This document shows, one piece after another, positions 10,002-17,313 of a DNA stretch of 64,000 nucleotides (its first letter is position 1; every line of letters begins with the position of its first letter). A model generated the notes under the pieces. That model was not told the origin of the DNA. It worked only from the letters and a program-made list of their open reading frames with translations, and ran no database searches. The translations under genes and the position numbers were made by a program. The DNA comes from Streptomyces sp. NBC_01351. Lineage in GTDB: Bacteria > Actinomycetota > Actinomycetes > Streptomycetales > Streptomycetaceae. Location of the stretch: assembly GCF_036237315.1 (NCBI RefSeq), contig NZ_CP108356.1, forward strand, positions 3,282,501 through 3,346,500, given 5' to 3'.

Positions 10002-10043
10002 GGCGGCTCCTCCGGGGTCGATTTCGTGTCTCGTCCCCGCGAG

Positions 10044-10126
10044 GCCCAGGCGAGCGGCCCTGTATGCGGTCCTGCGCGCACGACTCCCCCGGAGTTGGTT
10101 CTCCGTACGCCAGTCGCCGTGCGTAC
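10044..10126 (-). ncRNA. candidate ZTP (pfl) riboswitch in the glyA leader
   Basis: On the minus strand the leader shows the conserved pieces of the pfl/ZTP aptamer in order. A 5' stem contains GCACG and CGACTGGCG, followed by the hairpin GGAG-AACCAA-CTCC, then GGGGAGTCGTGC closing the stem. After a variable linker comes CGCCTGGGC (10044-10052), whose GCC can form the pseudoknot with GGC of CTGGC. These match, from memory, the published ZTP consensus (CUGGC, a hairpin with AACC, CCGGGGAG, and CGCCUGGGC). The aptamer ends 42 nt before the glyA ATG. The -10 TAAGGT at 10132-10137 places the transcription start almost exactly at its 5' edge. Confidence 0.82.
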
Positions 10127-10131
10127 CGCCC

Positions 10132-10137
10132 ACCTTA
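10132..10137 (-). promoter_or_regulatory. -10 element of the glyA promoter
   Basis: Read on the minus strand the hexamer is TAAGGT, fitting TANNNT. It lies about 6-7 nt upstream of the first conserved position of the riboswitch, as expected for a promoter that starts transcription at the aptamer. No convincing -35 hexamer is visible, which is common for streptomycete promoters. The probable right end of the tnpB element lies only about 50 bp further upstream. Confidence 0.5.
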
Positions 10138-10182
10138 GCGGGCGCGCCACGAGACGGGCTTTCTGTCCGGCATACGAGCGAG

Positions 10183-10212
10183 GGTGACCTCCACTCCCGG
10201 CGATAGCCGGAG
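10183..10212 (-). mobile_element. candidate right end / omega-RNA 3' region of the tnpB element
   Basis: Downstream of the tnpB stop (minus strand) a bulged hairpin CTCCGGC-TATC-GCCGGGAG (10194-10212) is followed by GTGGAGGTCACC. IS605/IS1341-type elements end in a subterminal hairpin followed by a short purine-rich end, and TnpB guide RNAs terminate at that boundary. The exact end cannot be fixed without a comparison to an empty site. If it ends near 10185, the adjacent 16-20 nt toward glyA would be the guide segment. Confidence 0.35.
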
Positions 10213-10229
10213 GCTTCCTGCATCGGTGG

Positions 10230-11459
10230 CTAAGCCGCCTGGCAGAGGACCGGTCCGGCCCTGTGGAGGACGTTGAGAGCGCCGACATGGTCGGCGTTGG
10301 CGGTGAAGCCGCATTCAACGCACTTGAATTTCTCCTGGGTGCGGTTGTCCCCGGACACGTGCCCGCATCCTCCTGCGGAGGGTGGGCAGGTGCGGGACGT
10401 GTTGCGGGCGTCGACCGGGATCACGACACGACCGGCGCTTTCAGCCTTGTGCGCGAGGATGCCCAGGAACACCCCCCAACCCGCATCGTGGATCGACTTG
10501 CTCAGCCCGGCCTTCGCCGCTGCGCCGTTCGACAGGAAGACACCGGGCTGCTCGGGGGCGGGCTTGGGTTTGGGGGCGCGGACCATGCCCACGATGTTCA
10601 GCTTTTCGTGAGCGATCACGTCGTGGGCACCGACCAGGGCGAAGGCGGCCTTGTGGGCGTGATCGAGTCGCTGCAAGCGGACCTTGCGGTGGAGTTTTAC
10701 GACCTCCTCGACCGCTACGCGGTGTTTCTTGGTGCGGTCCTCGGCCTTGCAGCGCGGAAAAGCGGAGAGGGTGCGTTGTGCGTCGGCGAGGAACCCGGCC
10801 ATCGTCCGGCCGGGGCGGGGATTGGGTTCGTGATTGCCGTCCGAGTCGGTGAGGAAGTGGGCGATCCCGAGGTCGATACCGACCACGCTGCCCGTCTTCG
10901 GCAGGGGCTCGGCGGGAACCTGATCGCAGGCGAGGATGACGTACCAACGCCGTCCCTCACGCTTGACGCTCACGGTCTTCACGCGGCCTTTGACGGGGCG
11001 GTGCTGGTGCACCCGGACGTGTCCCACACCTTGGAAGCGGACGCGGGTCTGACGGTCTTCGGGAGTGGAGTTCCACCGGCAGCCGTCCCCGTCCCTGGGA
11101 AACTCCGCCGTGTCGAACCAGTTCACCCCCCGAAAACGCGGGTAACCAGGTGTCTCTCCGGCCTTGACCCGGCGGAAGAACGCCTGCATCGCCTTGTCCA
11201 ATCGGCGCAAGGTCGCCTGTTGGGAGGAGAACGACCAGCGCCCCTGACGCTCCGGGTCGAATGAACGAATGTCCTTGAGCTGCGCGGACTGCATCCCGTA
11301 CTTGACGCTGGTCTTCGACACATGCCGGTAGGCGTCACGGCGCTCCTGCAACGCCCCGTTGTAGAGCGAGCAGTGATCAGCCAGCATCTCCGTCAGGGCC
11401 CGGGCCTGACGGACGGTGGGACGGAGGAGGAACTTATACGCGCGGCGCACTGCCCTCAC
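10230..11459 (-). CDS. tnpB: TnpB-type RNA-guided nuclease of an IS1341-like (IS200/IS605) element
   Basis: The 409-residue protein is full length for TnpB. The N-terminal REC/wedge part begins RRAYKFLLRPT, as in OrfB proteins. The RuvC residues are present: D196 in GIDLG, E285 in AHEKL and D390 in TANADHVGALN. The zinc-finger cysteines are C358, C365, C380 and C383, with a longer first loop than the usual CxxC. No tnpA transposase is adjacent, so this is a tnpB-only element. The start is GTG 11459, with a second in-frame GTG 9 bases on. Its catalytic set looks intact rather than decayed. It lies between rocD and the glyA promoter and is transcribed toward glyA. Confidence 0.9.
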   Translation of the reverse strand: MRAVRRAYKFLLRPTVRQARALTEMLADHCSLYNGALQERRDAYRHVSKTSVKYGMQSAQLKDIRSFDPERQGRWSFSSQQATLRRLDKAMQAFFRRVKAGETPGYPRFRGVNWFDTAEFPRDGDGCRWNSTPEDRQTRVRFQGVGHVRVHQHRPVKGRVKTVSVKREGRRWYVILACDQVPAEPLPKTGSVVGIDLGIAHFLTDSDGNHEPNPRPGRTMAGFLADAQRTLSAFPRCKAEDRTKKHRVAVEEVVKLHRKVRLQRLDHAHKAAFALVGAHDVIAHEKLNIVGMVRAPKPKPAPEQPGVFLSNGAAAKAGLSKSIHDAGWGVFLGILAHKAESAGRVVIPVDARNTSRTCPPSAGGCGHVSGDNRTQEKFKCVECGFTANADHVGALNVLHRAGPVLCQAA

Positions 11460-11720
11460 CCTGGTAGGGATACGAGGTGCGCCCGGCTTGCTCCTCTTCC
11501 CTCCACGTCGTCATAACCTCAACCTAGAGCCGCAACCTGATTCGCTCCCCGCAACCCCGACACCTCACCCGAACGAGTGACCGACCAACCAGCGGCGATT
11601 CAGCTTCCCTGCCCCAATACGCGGGAATGTGGATTTCTTCCGGGCCTTACCGCCTGGGCGTCATCCAGTTACCCAGTGACGCCACCCTCGTCACAGGCCT
11701 GACGGACGATCGGAGACCCC
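11460..11720. other. non-coding region between tnpB and rocD
   Basis: No gene is visible in these 261 bp. Base composition is lower in G+C around 11510-11560 than in neighbouring genes, consistent with the left flank of the transposable element, but no clear left-end hairpin could be assigned. The right part holds the rocD upstream region, including the inverted repeat at 11657-11683. Confidence 0.6.
11657..11683. promoter_or_regulatory. inverted repeat upstream of rocD
   Basis: GGCGTCA (11657-11663) and TGACGCC (11677-11683) form a perfect 7-bp inverted repeat with a 13-bp spacer, ending 37 bases before the rocD GTG. The position and symmetry suggest a regulator-binding site for amino-acid-dependent control; the regulator is not identified. 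A simple RNA hairpin in the leader is the alternative. Confidence 0.45.
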
Positions 11721-12926
11721 GTGTCGACAACTGCTGAAGCCATGCGTTCCGCCGACGCGCACAGCGCGCACAACTACCACCCGCTGCCCGTGGTCGTCGC
11801 CTCCGCGGAAGGCGCGTGGATGACCGACGTGGAGGGCCGCCGCTACCTCGACATGCTCGCCGGCTACTCGGCGCTCAACTTCGGGCACGGCCACCGCCGG
11901 CTGCTCGATGCCGCCCACGCGCAACTGGAGCGGGTCACCCTCACCTCGCGCGCCTTCCACCACGACCGCTTCGCCGACTTCTGCACCGAACTCGCCGCGC
12001 TCTGCGGCAAGGACATGGTGCTGCCCATGAACACGGGCGCGGAAGCCGTGGAGACGGCCGTGAAGACCGCCCGCAAGTGGGGCTACGAGGTCAAGGGCGT
12101 CCCGGACGGGCACGCCAAGATCGTGGTCGCCGCCGACAACTTCCACGGCCGGACCACCACCATCGTGTCCTTCTCCACGGACCACGACGCCCGCGACCAC
12201 TTCGGCCCGTACACCCCGGGCTTCGAGATCGTCCCGTACGGGGACCTCACCGCCCTCGCGCACGCCGTCACCGAGAACACCGTCGCCGTGCTGCTGGAGC
12301 CGATCCAGGGCGAGGCGGGGGTGCTGGTGCCGCCCGCCGGATACCTCCAGGGCGTACGGGAGCTCACGCGCGAGCGGAACGTCCTCTTCATGGCGGACGA
12401 GATCCAGTCGGGCCTCGGCCGGACCGGCAAGACCTTCGCGTGCGAGCACGAGGACGTCGTCCCCGACGTGTACATCCTCGGGAAGGCGCTCGGCGGCGGC
12501 GTGGTGCCGGTCTCGGCCGTCGTCGCCGACCGGGACGTGCTCGGGGTGTTCAAGCCCGGCGAACACGGCTCCACCTTCGGCGGGAACCCCCTCGCCTGCG
12601 CCGTCGCCCTGGAGGTGATCGCGATGCTGCGCACCGGCGAGTACCAGCAGCGCGCCGCCGAACTGGGCGACCACCTGCACCGGGAGCTGAACCTGCTGGT
12701 CGGCGGGGGCGCGGTGACCGCCGTACGCGGCCGCGGGCTGTGGGCGGGCGTCGACATCGACCCGTCGCGCGGGACGGGCCGGGACGTCTCGGAGAAGCTG
12801 ATGGAGCTCGGCGTACTGGTGAAGGACACCCACGGGTCGACGATCCGCATCGCGCCGCCGCTGGTGATCAGCAAGGAGGACCTGGACTGGGGCCTGGACC
12901 AGCTCAGGTCGGTCCTCTCCGCCTAG
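11721..12926 (+). CDS. rocD: ornithine--oxo-acid transaminase (ornithine aminotransferase)
   Basis: A 401-residue class III PLP aminotransferase. Motifs agree with ornithine aminotransferases: SAHNYHPLPVV near the N-terminus, NTGAEAVETA (104-113), EPIQGEAGV (193-201), ADEIQSGLGRTG (225-236) with PLP-binding D226, and the Schiff-base lysine K255 in ILGKALGGG. It converts ornithine to glutamate-5-semialdehyde in arginine/ornithine catabolism. GTG 11721 has a GGAGA ribosome site 6 bases upstream. It ends 17 bp from the convergent glutathionylspermidine-synthase-like gene with no evident terminator between. Acetylornithine aminotransferase is the main alternative, but the N-terminal block favours RocD. 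Confidence 0.93.
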   Translation: MSTTAEAMRSADAHSAHNYHPLPVVVASAEGAWMTDVEGRRYLDMLAGYSALNFGHGHRRLLDAAHAQLERVTLTSRAFHHDRFADFCTELAALCGKDMVLPMNTGAEAVETAVKTARKWGYEVKGVPDGHAKIVVAADNFHGRTTTIVSFSTDHDARDHFGPYTPGFEIVPYGDLTALAHAVTENTVAVLLEPIQGEAGVLVPPAGYLQGVRELTRERNVLFMADEIQSGLGRTGKTFACEHEDVVPDVYILGKALGGGVVPVSAVVADRDVLGVFKPGEHGSTFGGNPLACAVALEVIAMLRTGEYQQRAAELGDHLHRELNLLVGGGAVTAVRGRGLWAGVDIDPSRGTGRDVSEKLMELGVLVKDTHGSTIRIAPPLVISKEDLDWGLDQLRSVLSA

Positions 12927-12943
12927 CCAGAGGATGCTGTGCC

Positions 12944-14134
12944 CTATTGAATGACGTGGGGCAGGAAGCGGGCGTACTCGTCCGTGACCGGCCCCGCGGA
13001 TTCGCGGATGCCGAGCCCCGCCGCCTCGTCCTCGACGACCCACGCGCCGAGCACCACCCGGTTGCCGTCGAAGTCAGGCAGCGGGGCCAGGCCCTGGAAG
13101 CAGTACTGCTCGCCCTCCTGCGCCACGAAGGCCTCGCCGGCCCCGCCCGCCTCGTGGAGGGTGACGCCCGCGCCCTCCCGGCCCAGCAGCGGCTTCGCTA
13201 CGTAACCGGTGGTGTCGGCGAGCTCGCGCGGCCCGTCGAGGTAGGCGGGCAGCAGGTTCGGGTGCTCCGGGAAGAGCTCCCAGAGGACCGCGAGCAGCGC
13301 CTTGTTGGAGAGCAGCATCTTCCACAGCGGCTCGATCCAGGAGGTGGTGCCGCTGCCGCCGAGGTCGTACGTGCCGAGGACCATGGGGCCGAACTCGTCC
13401 TTGACCAGCCACTCCCACGGGTAGAGCTTGAAGCAGCCGCGGATGAAGCGGAGCTTCTCGTCCACGAACCGGCCCGACAGGCTGTCCCAGCCGATCTGTT
13501 CGACGGACAGCGCGTGGGTTTCGATGCCGGCCTGCTCGGCGGTCTCCTGGAGGTAGGCGACCGTCATCAGGTCCTCGCCGAGCTCGTCGCTCTCGGAGTG
13601 AGCGAAGTGCAACGGGCCGGGGGGCAGCAGCTCGGCCTGTCGGCGCCAGGCGTCGACGAGGCGCTCGTGGAGGGAGTTCCACTGGTCGGCTCCGGGGAAG
13701 CGCTCCTCCATCCAGAACCACTGCGGGCTCGCCGCCTCCACCAGCGAGGTGGGGGTGTCGGCGTTGTACTCCAGCATCTTGGCCGGGCCGGTGCCGTCGT
13801 ACCGCAGGTCGAAGCGGCCGTAGAGGGAGGGCTGTTCGGCGCGCCGCCGCCAGGACTCGGCGACGAGCGCGGCGAGGCGCGGGTCGGTGATGCCCAGGTC
13901 CGCGAAACGGTCCTTCTCCACGATGTGCGCGGCCGCGGCCAGGCACATGGCGTGCAGTTCCTCGACGACGTTCTCCAGCGCCTCCACTTCGGGGAGGGAG
14001 AAGGAGTAGTACGCGCTCTCGTCCCAGTACGGGCGCAGGGAGTCGTCGGGGTAGCGGGTGAGGGGGTAGATCAGCCCCTGCTCCTCGACGGTCTTCTGCC
14101 AGCCGGGCCGGGGTTCGATGGTGTGCCGCTTCAT
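12944..14134 (-). CDS. glutathionylspermidine synthase-like ATP-grasp protein (YgiC/YjfC type)
   Basis: The 396-residue protein matches the stand-alone synthetase domain of the glutathionylspermidine synthase family. Visible blocks are DLRYDGTGPAKMLEYNADTP (about 117-136, with the metal/ATP Glu and Asn), WFWMEERFP, CFKLYPWEWL, and the ATP-grasp region VAKPLLGREGAGV. E. coli YgiC and YjfC share this domain and lack the amidase half; their true substrate is unknown, and streptomycetes use mycothiol rather than glutathione, so the name should be read as a family label. ATG 14134 was chosen by family start MKRHTIEPRPGW. It lies 17 bp downstream of the lipoprotein gene at 14152-14451, forming an operon. 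Confidence 0.85.
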   Translation of the reverse strand: MKRHTIEPRPGWQKTVEEQGLIYPLTRYPDDSLRPYWDESAYYSFSLPEVEALENVVEELHAMCLAAAAHIVEKDRFADLGITDPRLAALVAESWRRRAEQPSLYGRFDLRYDGTGPAKMLEYNADTPTSLVEAASPQWFWMEERFPGADQWNSLHERLVDAWRRQAELLPPGPLHFAHSESDELGEDLMTVAYLQETAEQAGIETHALSVEQIGWDSLSGRFVDEKLRFIRGCFKLYPWEWLVKDEFGPMVLGTYDLGGSGTTSWIEPLWKMLLSNKALLAVLWELFPEHPNLLPAYLDGPRELADTTGYVAKPLLGREGAGVTLHEAGGAGEAFVAQEGEQYCFQGLAPLPDFDGNRVVLGAWVVEDEAAGLGIRESAGPVTDEYARFLPHVIQ

Positions 14135-14151
14135 TGCTGCTTGCCCGTTCC

Positions 14152-14451
14152 TCAGCCGCCGCTGGAGCCGGAAGTGCTCCCGCCGATGCCGCCCCGAGTG
14201 ACGGCGGACTTGTCGAAGCTGCCGCCGCTGACCTTGCCGGCGGTGACGTAGCCGCCGTAGTAGTAGGCGCCGCGGCCGCCGCTCTTGCACTCCTTGTTGT
14301 TCAGGTGCTCCAGCGTCGAGCGGGACGCGCAGCGCTTGTCCGGCTCGTCGCTGCTGCCGCACGCCACGAGGGTGGCCGCGAGCAGGCCCATGCCGCCCAG
14401 GGCGACCGCGCCGGAGCGCATGCGGCGCTGATTGGTGTTGCTGCTGTCCAT
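14152..14451 (-). CDS. small lipoprotein, DUF1190/YgiB-like partner of the YgiC-type synthetase
   Basis: A 99-residue protein: a basic N-terminus (NQRRMRSG), a hydrophobic segment ending in the lipobox LVAC with Cys31, then a short domain with two further cysteines (C41, C55) and a Gly/Ser/Tyr-rich tail (YYYGG, GGSFDKSAVTRGGIGG). E. coli ygiB (DUF1190) encodes a lipoprotein with a similar Gly/Ser-rich end and sits directly upstream of ygiC, the same arrangement as here. The gene is too short and low in complexity for a firm family call. It precedes the synthetase with a 17-bp gap and is likely translated from ATG 14451. Confidence 0.72.
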   Translation of the reverse strand: MDSSNTNQRRMRSGAVALGGMGLLAATLVACGSSDEPDKRCASRSTLEHLNNKECKSGGRGAYYYGGYVTAGKVSGGSFDKSAVTRGGIGGSTSGSSGG

Positions 14452-14556
14452 GTCTGCTGCTCCCCCTGGGACCCGGCGTACTGCGGGACAGAGTAGAGCG
14501 GTGGGCCCGGGGGATGGAATCCGGCCGTCGTGAGATCTGTGACCTAGAGTCAGTTC

Positions 14557-15402
14557 GTGCTCATTGGGATGATTTGCGCACTCGGTGCGGCGGTCTGCTT
14601 CGGTACGGCGTCCGTTCTGCAGGCGGTGGCGGCGCGGGCCGCGGAGCCCGGGACGGGCTCCGGGGTCGACCCGGCGCTCATGCTGCGGGCGCTGCGGCAG
14701 TGGCGGTACCTGGTCGGCCTCGGGCTGGACGGGGCCGGGTTCGTGCTCCAGATCATCGCCCTGCGCCACATCCCGATCTACGCGGTGGGCGCCGCGCTGG
14801 CGGCGAGCCTCGCGGTGACGGCGGTGGTCGCCTCGCGGCTGCTGCGGGTGCGGCTGTCGCGGATGGAGTGGGGTGCGGTGTGGGTGGTGTGCACGGGGCT
14901 GCTGATGCTGGGGCTCGCCTCCGGGGAGGAGGGCTCCGGAGAGGGGTCCCTGGCCCTCAAGCTGGGACTGCTGGGGGTGGCGGTGATGGTGCTGCTGGTG
15001 GGCGCGGCGGCCGGCCGGCTCCCGGACGGGCCGCGAGCCCTCGTCCTCGGCCTGGCCTCGGGGACGGGCTTCGGGGTGGTGGAGGTGTCGGTACGCCTCA
15101 TCGACACCGTCTCCCTGCGGGAGTTGGCCAACCCGGCGCTGTACGCGCTCCTGCTGGGCGGCGCGGCGGGGTTCCTCCTGCTCACCTCCGCGCTGCAAAG
15201 GGGCTCCGTGACGGCGGCGACGGCCGGCCTGGTCCTCGGCGAGACGATCGGCCCGGCGGTGGTGGGTGTGGTCTGGCTCGGCGACCGCACGCGCGAAGGC
15301 CTGACGTGGCTGGCGGTGGCCGGCTTCGCCGTAGCCCTGGCCGGGGCGCTTGCGCTGGCCCGCTTCGGGGAGCCCCCGGAGCCGGAGCCGGTCACCCCGT
15401 GA
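14557..15402 (+). CDS. DMT/EamA-like integral membrane protein
   Basis: A 281-residue protein with nine to ten hydrophobic helices and two EamA-like halves. The first starts at GAAVCFGTASVLQAVAAR, and the second ends with GETIGPAVVGVVWLGDR, the helix pattern of drug/metabolite transporters. The substrate is unknown. A TAGAGT hexamer at 14545-14550 is followed after exactly 6 bases by the GTG at 14557, the classic arrangement of a leaderless streptomycete mRNA, which supports this start. The gene ends 20 bp before a copy of the dispersed 3' repeat (15424-15512). Confidence 0.8.
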   Translation: MLIGMICALGAAVCFGTASVLQAVAARAAEPGTGSGVDPALMLRALRQWRYLVGLGLDGAGFVLQIIALRHIPIYAVGAALAASLAVTAVVASRLLRVRLSRMEWGAVWVVCTGLLMLGLASGEEGSGEGSLALKLGLLGVAVMVLLVGAAAGRLPDGPRALVLGLASGTGFGVVEVSVRLIDTVSLRELANPALYALLLGGAAGFLLLTSALQRGSVTAATAGLVLGETIGPAVVGVVWLGDRTREGLTWLAVAGFAVALAGALALARFGEPPEPEPVTP

Positions 15403-15854
15403 CCCTCCGGGGGCGTACGGGTTGCCGCTGCGCCGAGCCCTTCCCCCACCCCACCCCTTCCCGAAACCGGGCTCTGCCCGGACCCGCGCCTCAATCGCCG
15501 GCAGGGCTGGATTTCGCCCGGCCAGGACTGGAAACGCCCAGGACGGGGACGGGGTGGGGTGTTGTCCCGGACGTAAAACGTGATGTGTGGCGCGGCAGCA
15601 CCCGCACCAACGAAGACACGCCCAGGCGCCATAAATCATGAGTCCCGGACGACACCCCACCCCGGCACCGGCCCCCACACGAAGCCCCCGCCACGAACAC
15701 CGCACCGGCCCTTCCCGGCACCCCGCCAGGGGACACCGCCCCGGCGCAGCCGGACCCGTACGACACCCCGCCAAGCCCCCGGCACGGGACCCCGCACCGG
15801 CCCCCCACACGCAGCCCCCGGCACGGGAGCCGCACCCCCACCCCGCCAAACGGC
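15403..15854. repeat. 452-bp non-coding region: dispersed repeat, MITE-like palindrome and degenerate repeats
   Basis: No gene is supported. From left to right it holds three things. The first is a sense-oriented copy of the 3' repeat family (15424-15512, ending CGCCTCAATCGCCGGCAGGGCTGGAT). The second is a 115-bp inverted-repeat element (15551-15665) described separately. The third, about 15666-15850, is very C-rich degenerate repeats in which GCACCGGCCCCC, ACACG(A/C)AGCCCCCG and CGGCACGGGA recur. Open frames across it are artefacts of base composition. Confidence 0.75.
15551..15665. mobile_element. MITE-like element with 23-bp imperfect terminal inverted repeats
   Basis: The left end (15551-15573) begins CGGGGTGGGGTGT and ends GTCCCGGAC. 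The right end (15643-15665) is its inverse, with about 20 of 23 positions identical. Similarity continues inward: CGTGATGTGTGGCGC on the left matches inverted GGCGCCATAAATCATG on the right. The whole could fold into one long hairpin about 115 nt long. It codes for nothing. A miniature inverted-repeat transposable element is the simplest reading; a structured RNA or large terminator for the convergent genes is the alternative. Confidence 0.55.
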
Positions 15855-17267
15855 CTACGGCAAAACCGCCGACAGCGCCGCCAGCGTAGGCGCCCACGCG
15901 CTGTCCGACGGCGTCCCGTAGCCGACCACCAGCGCCGCCCGCGGCGGGAGGTCGGCCTCCGGGTGGCGGTGGCGGGACAGGCCGTCCAGGGCGAGGTCCT
16001 GCCAGGCCCCCGACTGGATCACCGAGCGCTCCGTCACCCCCTCCGGGAGGTCCAGCACCGCGTGCAGCCCCGCCGCGATCCCCGACACGCCGACCCGCCC
16101 GCCCACCGCCGCGACCAGCTCGTCCCGCCGCCGCCGGTACCGCAGCCGCATGCCGCGCACGTGCCGGTCGTACGCCCCCGACGTGATGAACTCCGCCAGC
16201 GTGAGCTGCTCCAGCGCGCTGGAGGTCCAGTCGGTCAGGCCCTTGACCGCCAGGACCTCCTCGACGAGCCCCGCCGGGACCACCATCCACCCCGTCCGCA
16301 GCCCCGGCGCCAGGGACTTGCTGGCGGTGCCCAGGTACACCACGCGCTCCGGGTCCAGCCCCTGGAGCGCCCCCACCGGCTGGCGGTCGTAGCGGAACTC
16401 CCCGTCGTAGTCGTCCTCCAGGATCAGCCCGCCCGTGGTGCGCGCCCAGTCGACCGCCGCCGCCCGCCGGGCCGGGGTCAGCGCGGCCCCGGTCGGGAAC
16501 TGGTGCGCGGGAGTCAGCAACACCGCGCCGATACCCGCGCGCCCGCCCAGTTCCCCCGTACGGGCCCCGTCCCCGTCCACCCCCAGCGGGCGCGTCCGCA
16601 GGCCCGCCTTCGCCAGCAGGTCCCGGTGGATGTCCAGCCCGTACCCCTCCACCGCCACCTCCCGCACCCGGCGCGCCCGCAGCGCCCCCGCCAGCAGCGT
16701 CAGCCCGTGCACGAACCCGGCGCACAGCACGATCCGCTCCGGGTCCGCGTACACCCCGCGCGCCCGCGCCAGGTACCCCGCGAGGGCCTCCCGCAGCTCG
16801 ATCCGGCCGCGCGGATCGACCGCGTACCCGAAGGCCTCGTTCGGCGCGTTGGTCAGCGCCCGCCGGGCCGCCGTGAGCCAGGCGGCGCGCGGGAAGCCGC
16901 TCAGGTCCGGGGAGCCGGGCTGGAGGCTGTACGAGGGCCCCCGGCGCGCGGGCCCGCGGGCCCGGGCGGCGCCGGCGGCGGCCTGGGTCCGGCGCGGACG
17001 CGCACGTTCGGCGACCCGGGTCCCGGAGCCCTGCCGGGCCGTCAGCCAGCCCTCGGCGACGAGCTCGGCGTACGCCTCCGCGACCGTGTTCCGCGCGATG
17101 CCCAGGTCCACGGCGAGCGACCGCGAGGACGGCAACCGCGTCCCGGCCGCCAGCCGCCCGCTGCGCGCGGCCTCCCGCAGCGCCTCGGTGAGCCCGGCCC
17201 GCAGGCCGCGCCCGGTGGAGAGGTCGAGGTGCAGGTCGGCGCCGAAAGTGGCCCAGGAATCCGTCAT
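15855..17267 (-). CDS. MocR/PdxR-type regulator (GntR helix-turn-helix fused to aminotransferase fold)
   Basis: The 470-residue protein has an N-terminal GntR winged helix (about 12-85, with LREAARSGRLAAGTRLPSSRSLA and LGIARNTVAEAYAELVAEGWL). A linker follows, then a class I aminotransferase domain with the PLP-binding block LEDDYDGEFRYDR and the lysine region YLGTASKSLAPGLR. MocR proteins use PLP as an effector and usually regulate a divergent gene. Here the divergent neighbour encodes the carboxymuconolactone-decarboxylase-like protein 46 bp away, and the 15-bp palindrome at 17269-17283 between them is the likely operator. A TATGGT hexamer inside that palindrome lies 8 bases before its ATG, so the mRNA is probably leaderless. 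Confidence 0.9.
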   Translation of the reverse strand: MTDSWATFGADLHLDLSTGRGLRAGLTEALREAARSGRLAAGTRLPSSRSLAVDLGIARNTVAEAYAELVAEGWLTARQGSGTRVAERARPRRTQAAAGAARARGPARRGPSYSLQPGSPDLSGFPRAAWLTAARRALTNAPNEAFGYAVDPRGRIELREALAGYLARARGVYADPERIVLCAGFVHGLTLLAGALRARRVREVAVEGYGLDIHRDLLAKAGLRTRPLGVDGDGARTGELGGRAGIGAVLLTPAHQFPTGAALTPARRAAAVDWARTTGGLILEDDYDGEFRYDRQPVGALQGLDPERVVYLGTASKSLAPGLRTGWMVVPAGLVEEVLAVKGLTDWTSSALEQLTLAEFITSGAYDRHVRGMRLRYRRRRDELVAAVGGRVGVSGIAAGLHAVLDLPEGVTERSVIQSGAWQDLALDGLSRHRHPEADLPPRAALVVGYGTPSDSAWAPTLAALSAVLP

Positions 17268-17268
17268 G

Positions 17269-17283
17269 GATATGGACCATATC
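17269..17283. promoter_or_regulatory. perfect 15-bp palindromic operator between divergent promoters
   Basis: The sequence GATATGG-A-CCATATC is a perfect palindrome around a central base. On the minus strand it contains the putative -10 TATGGT of the MocR gene; on the plus strand it lies where the -35 of the divergent gene should be (its -10 TAGGGT is at 17302-17307, 6 bases before ATG 17314). One bound regulator could therefore control both genes. Confidence 0.7.
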
Positions 17284-17313
17284 CCTGGGCCGCCCGCCTC
17301 CTAGGGTGAACAC

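Noticed and set aside
10230-11459. Nuclease-dead TnpB-derived repressor (TldR type)
   Set aside because: All three RuvC acidic positions and the zinc-finger cysteines are present, so the protein reads as an intact nuclease rather than an inactivated one.
15491-15854. Apparent coding frames in the C-rich repeat region after the DMT gene
   Set aside because: They follow degenerate nucleotide repeats and give low-complexity Gly/Arg/Pro peptides on both strands.
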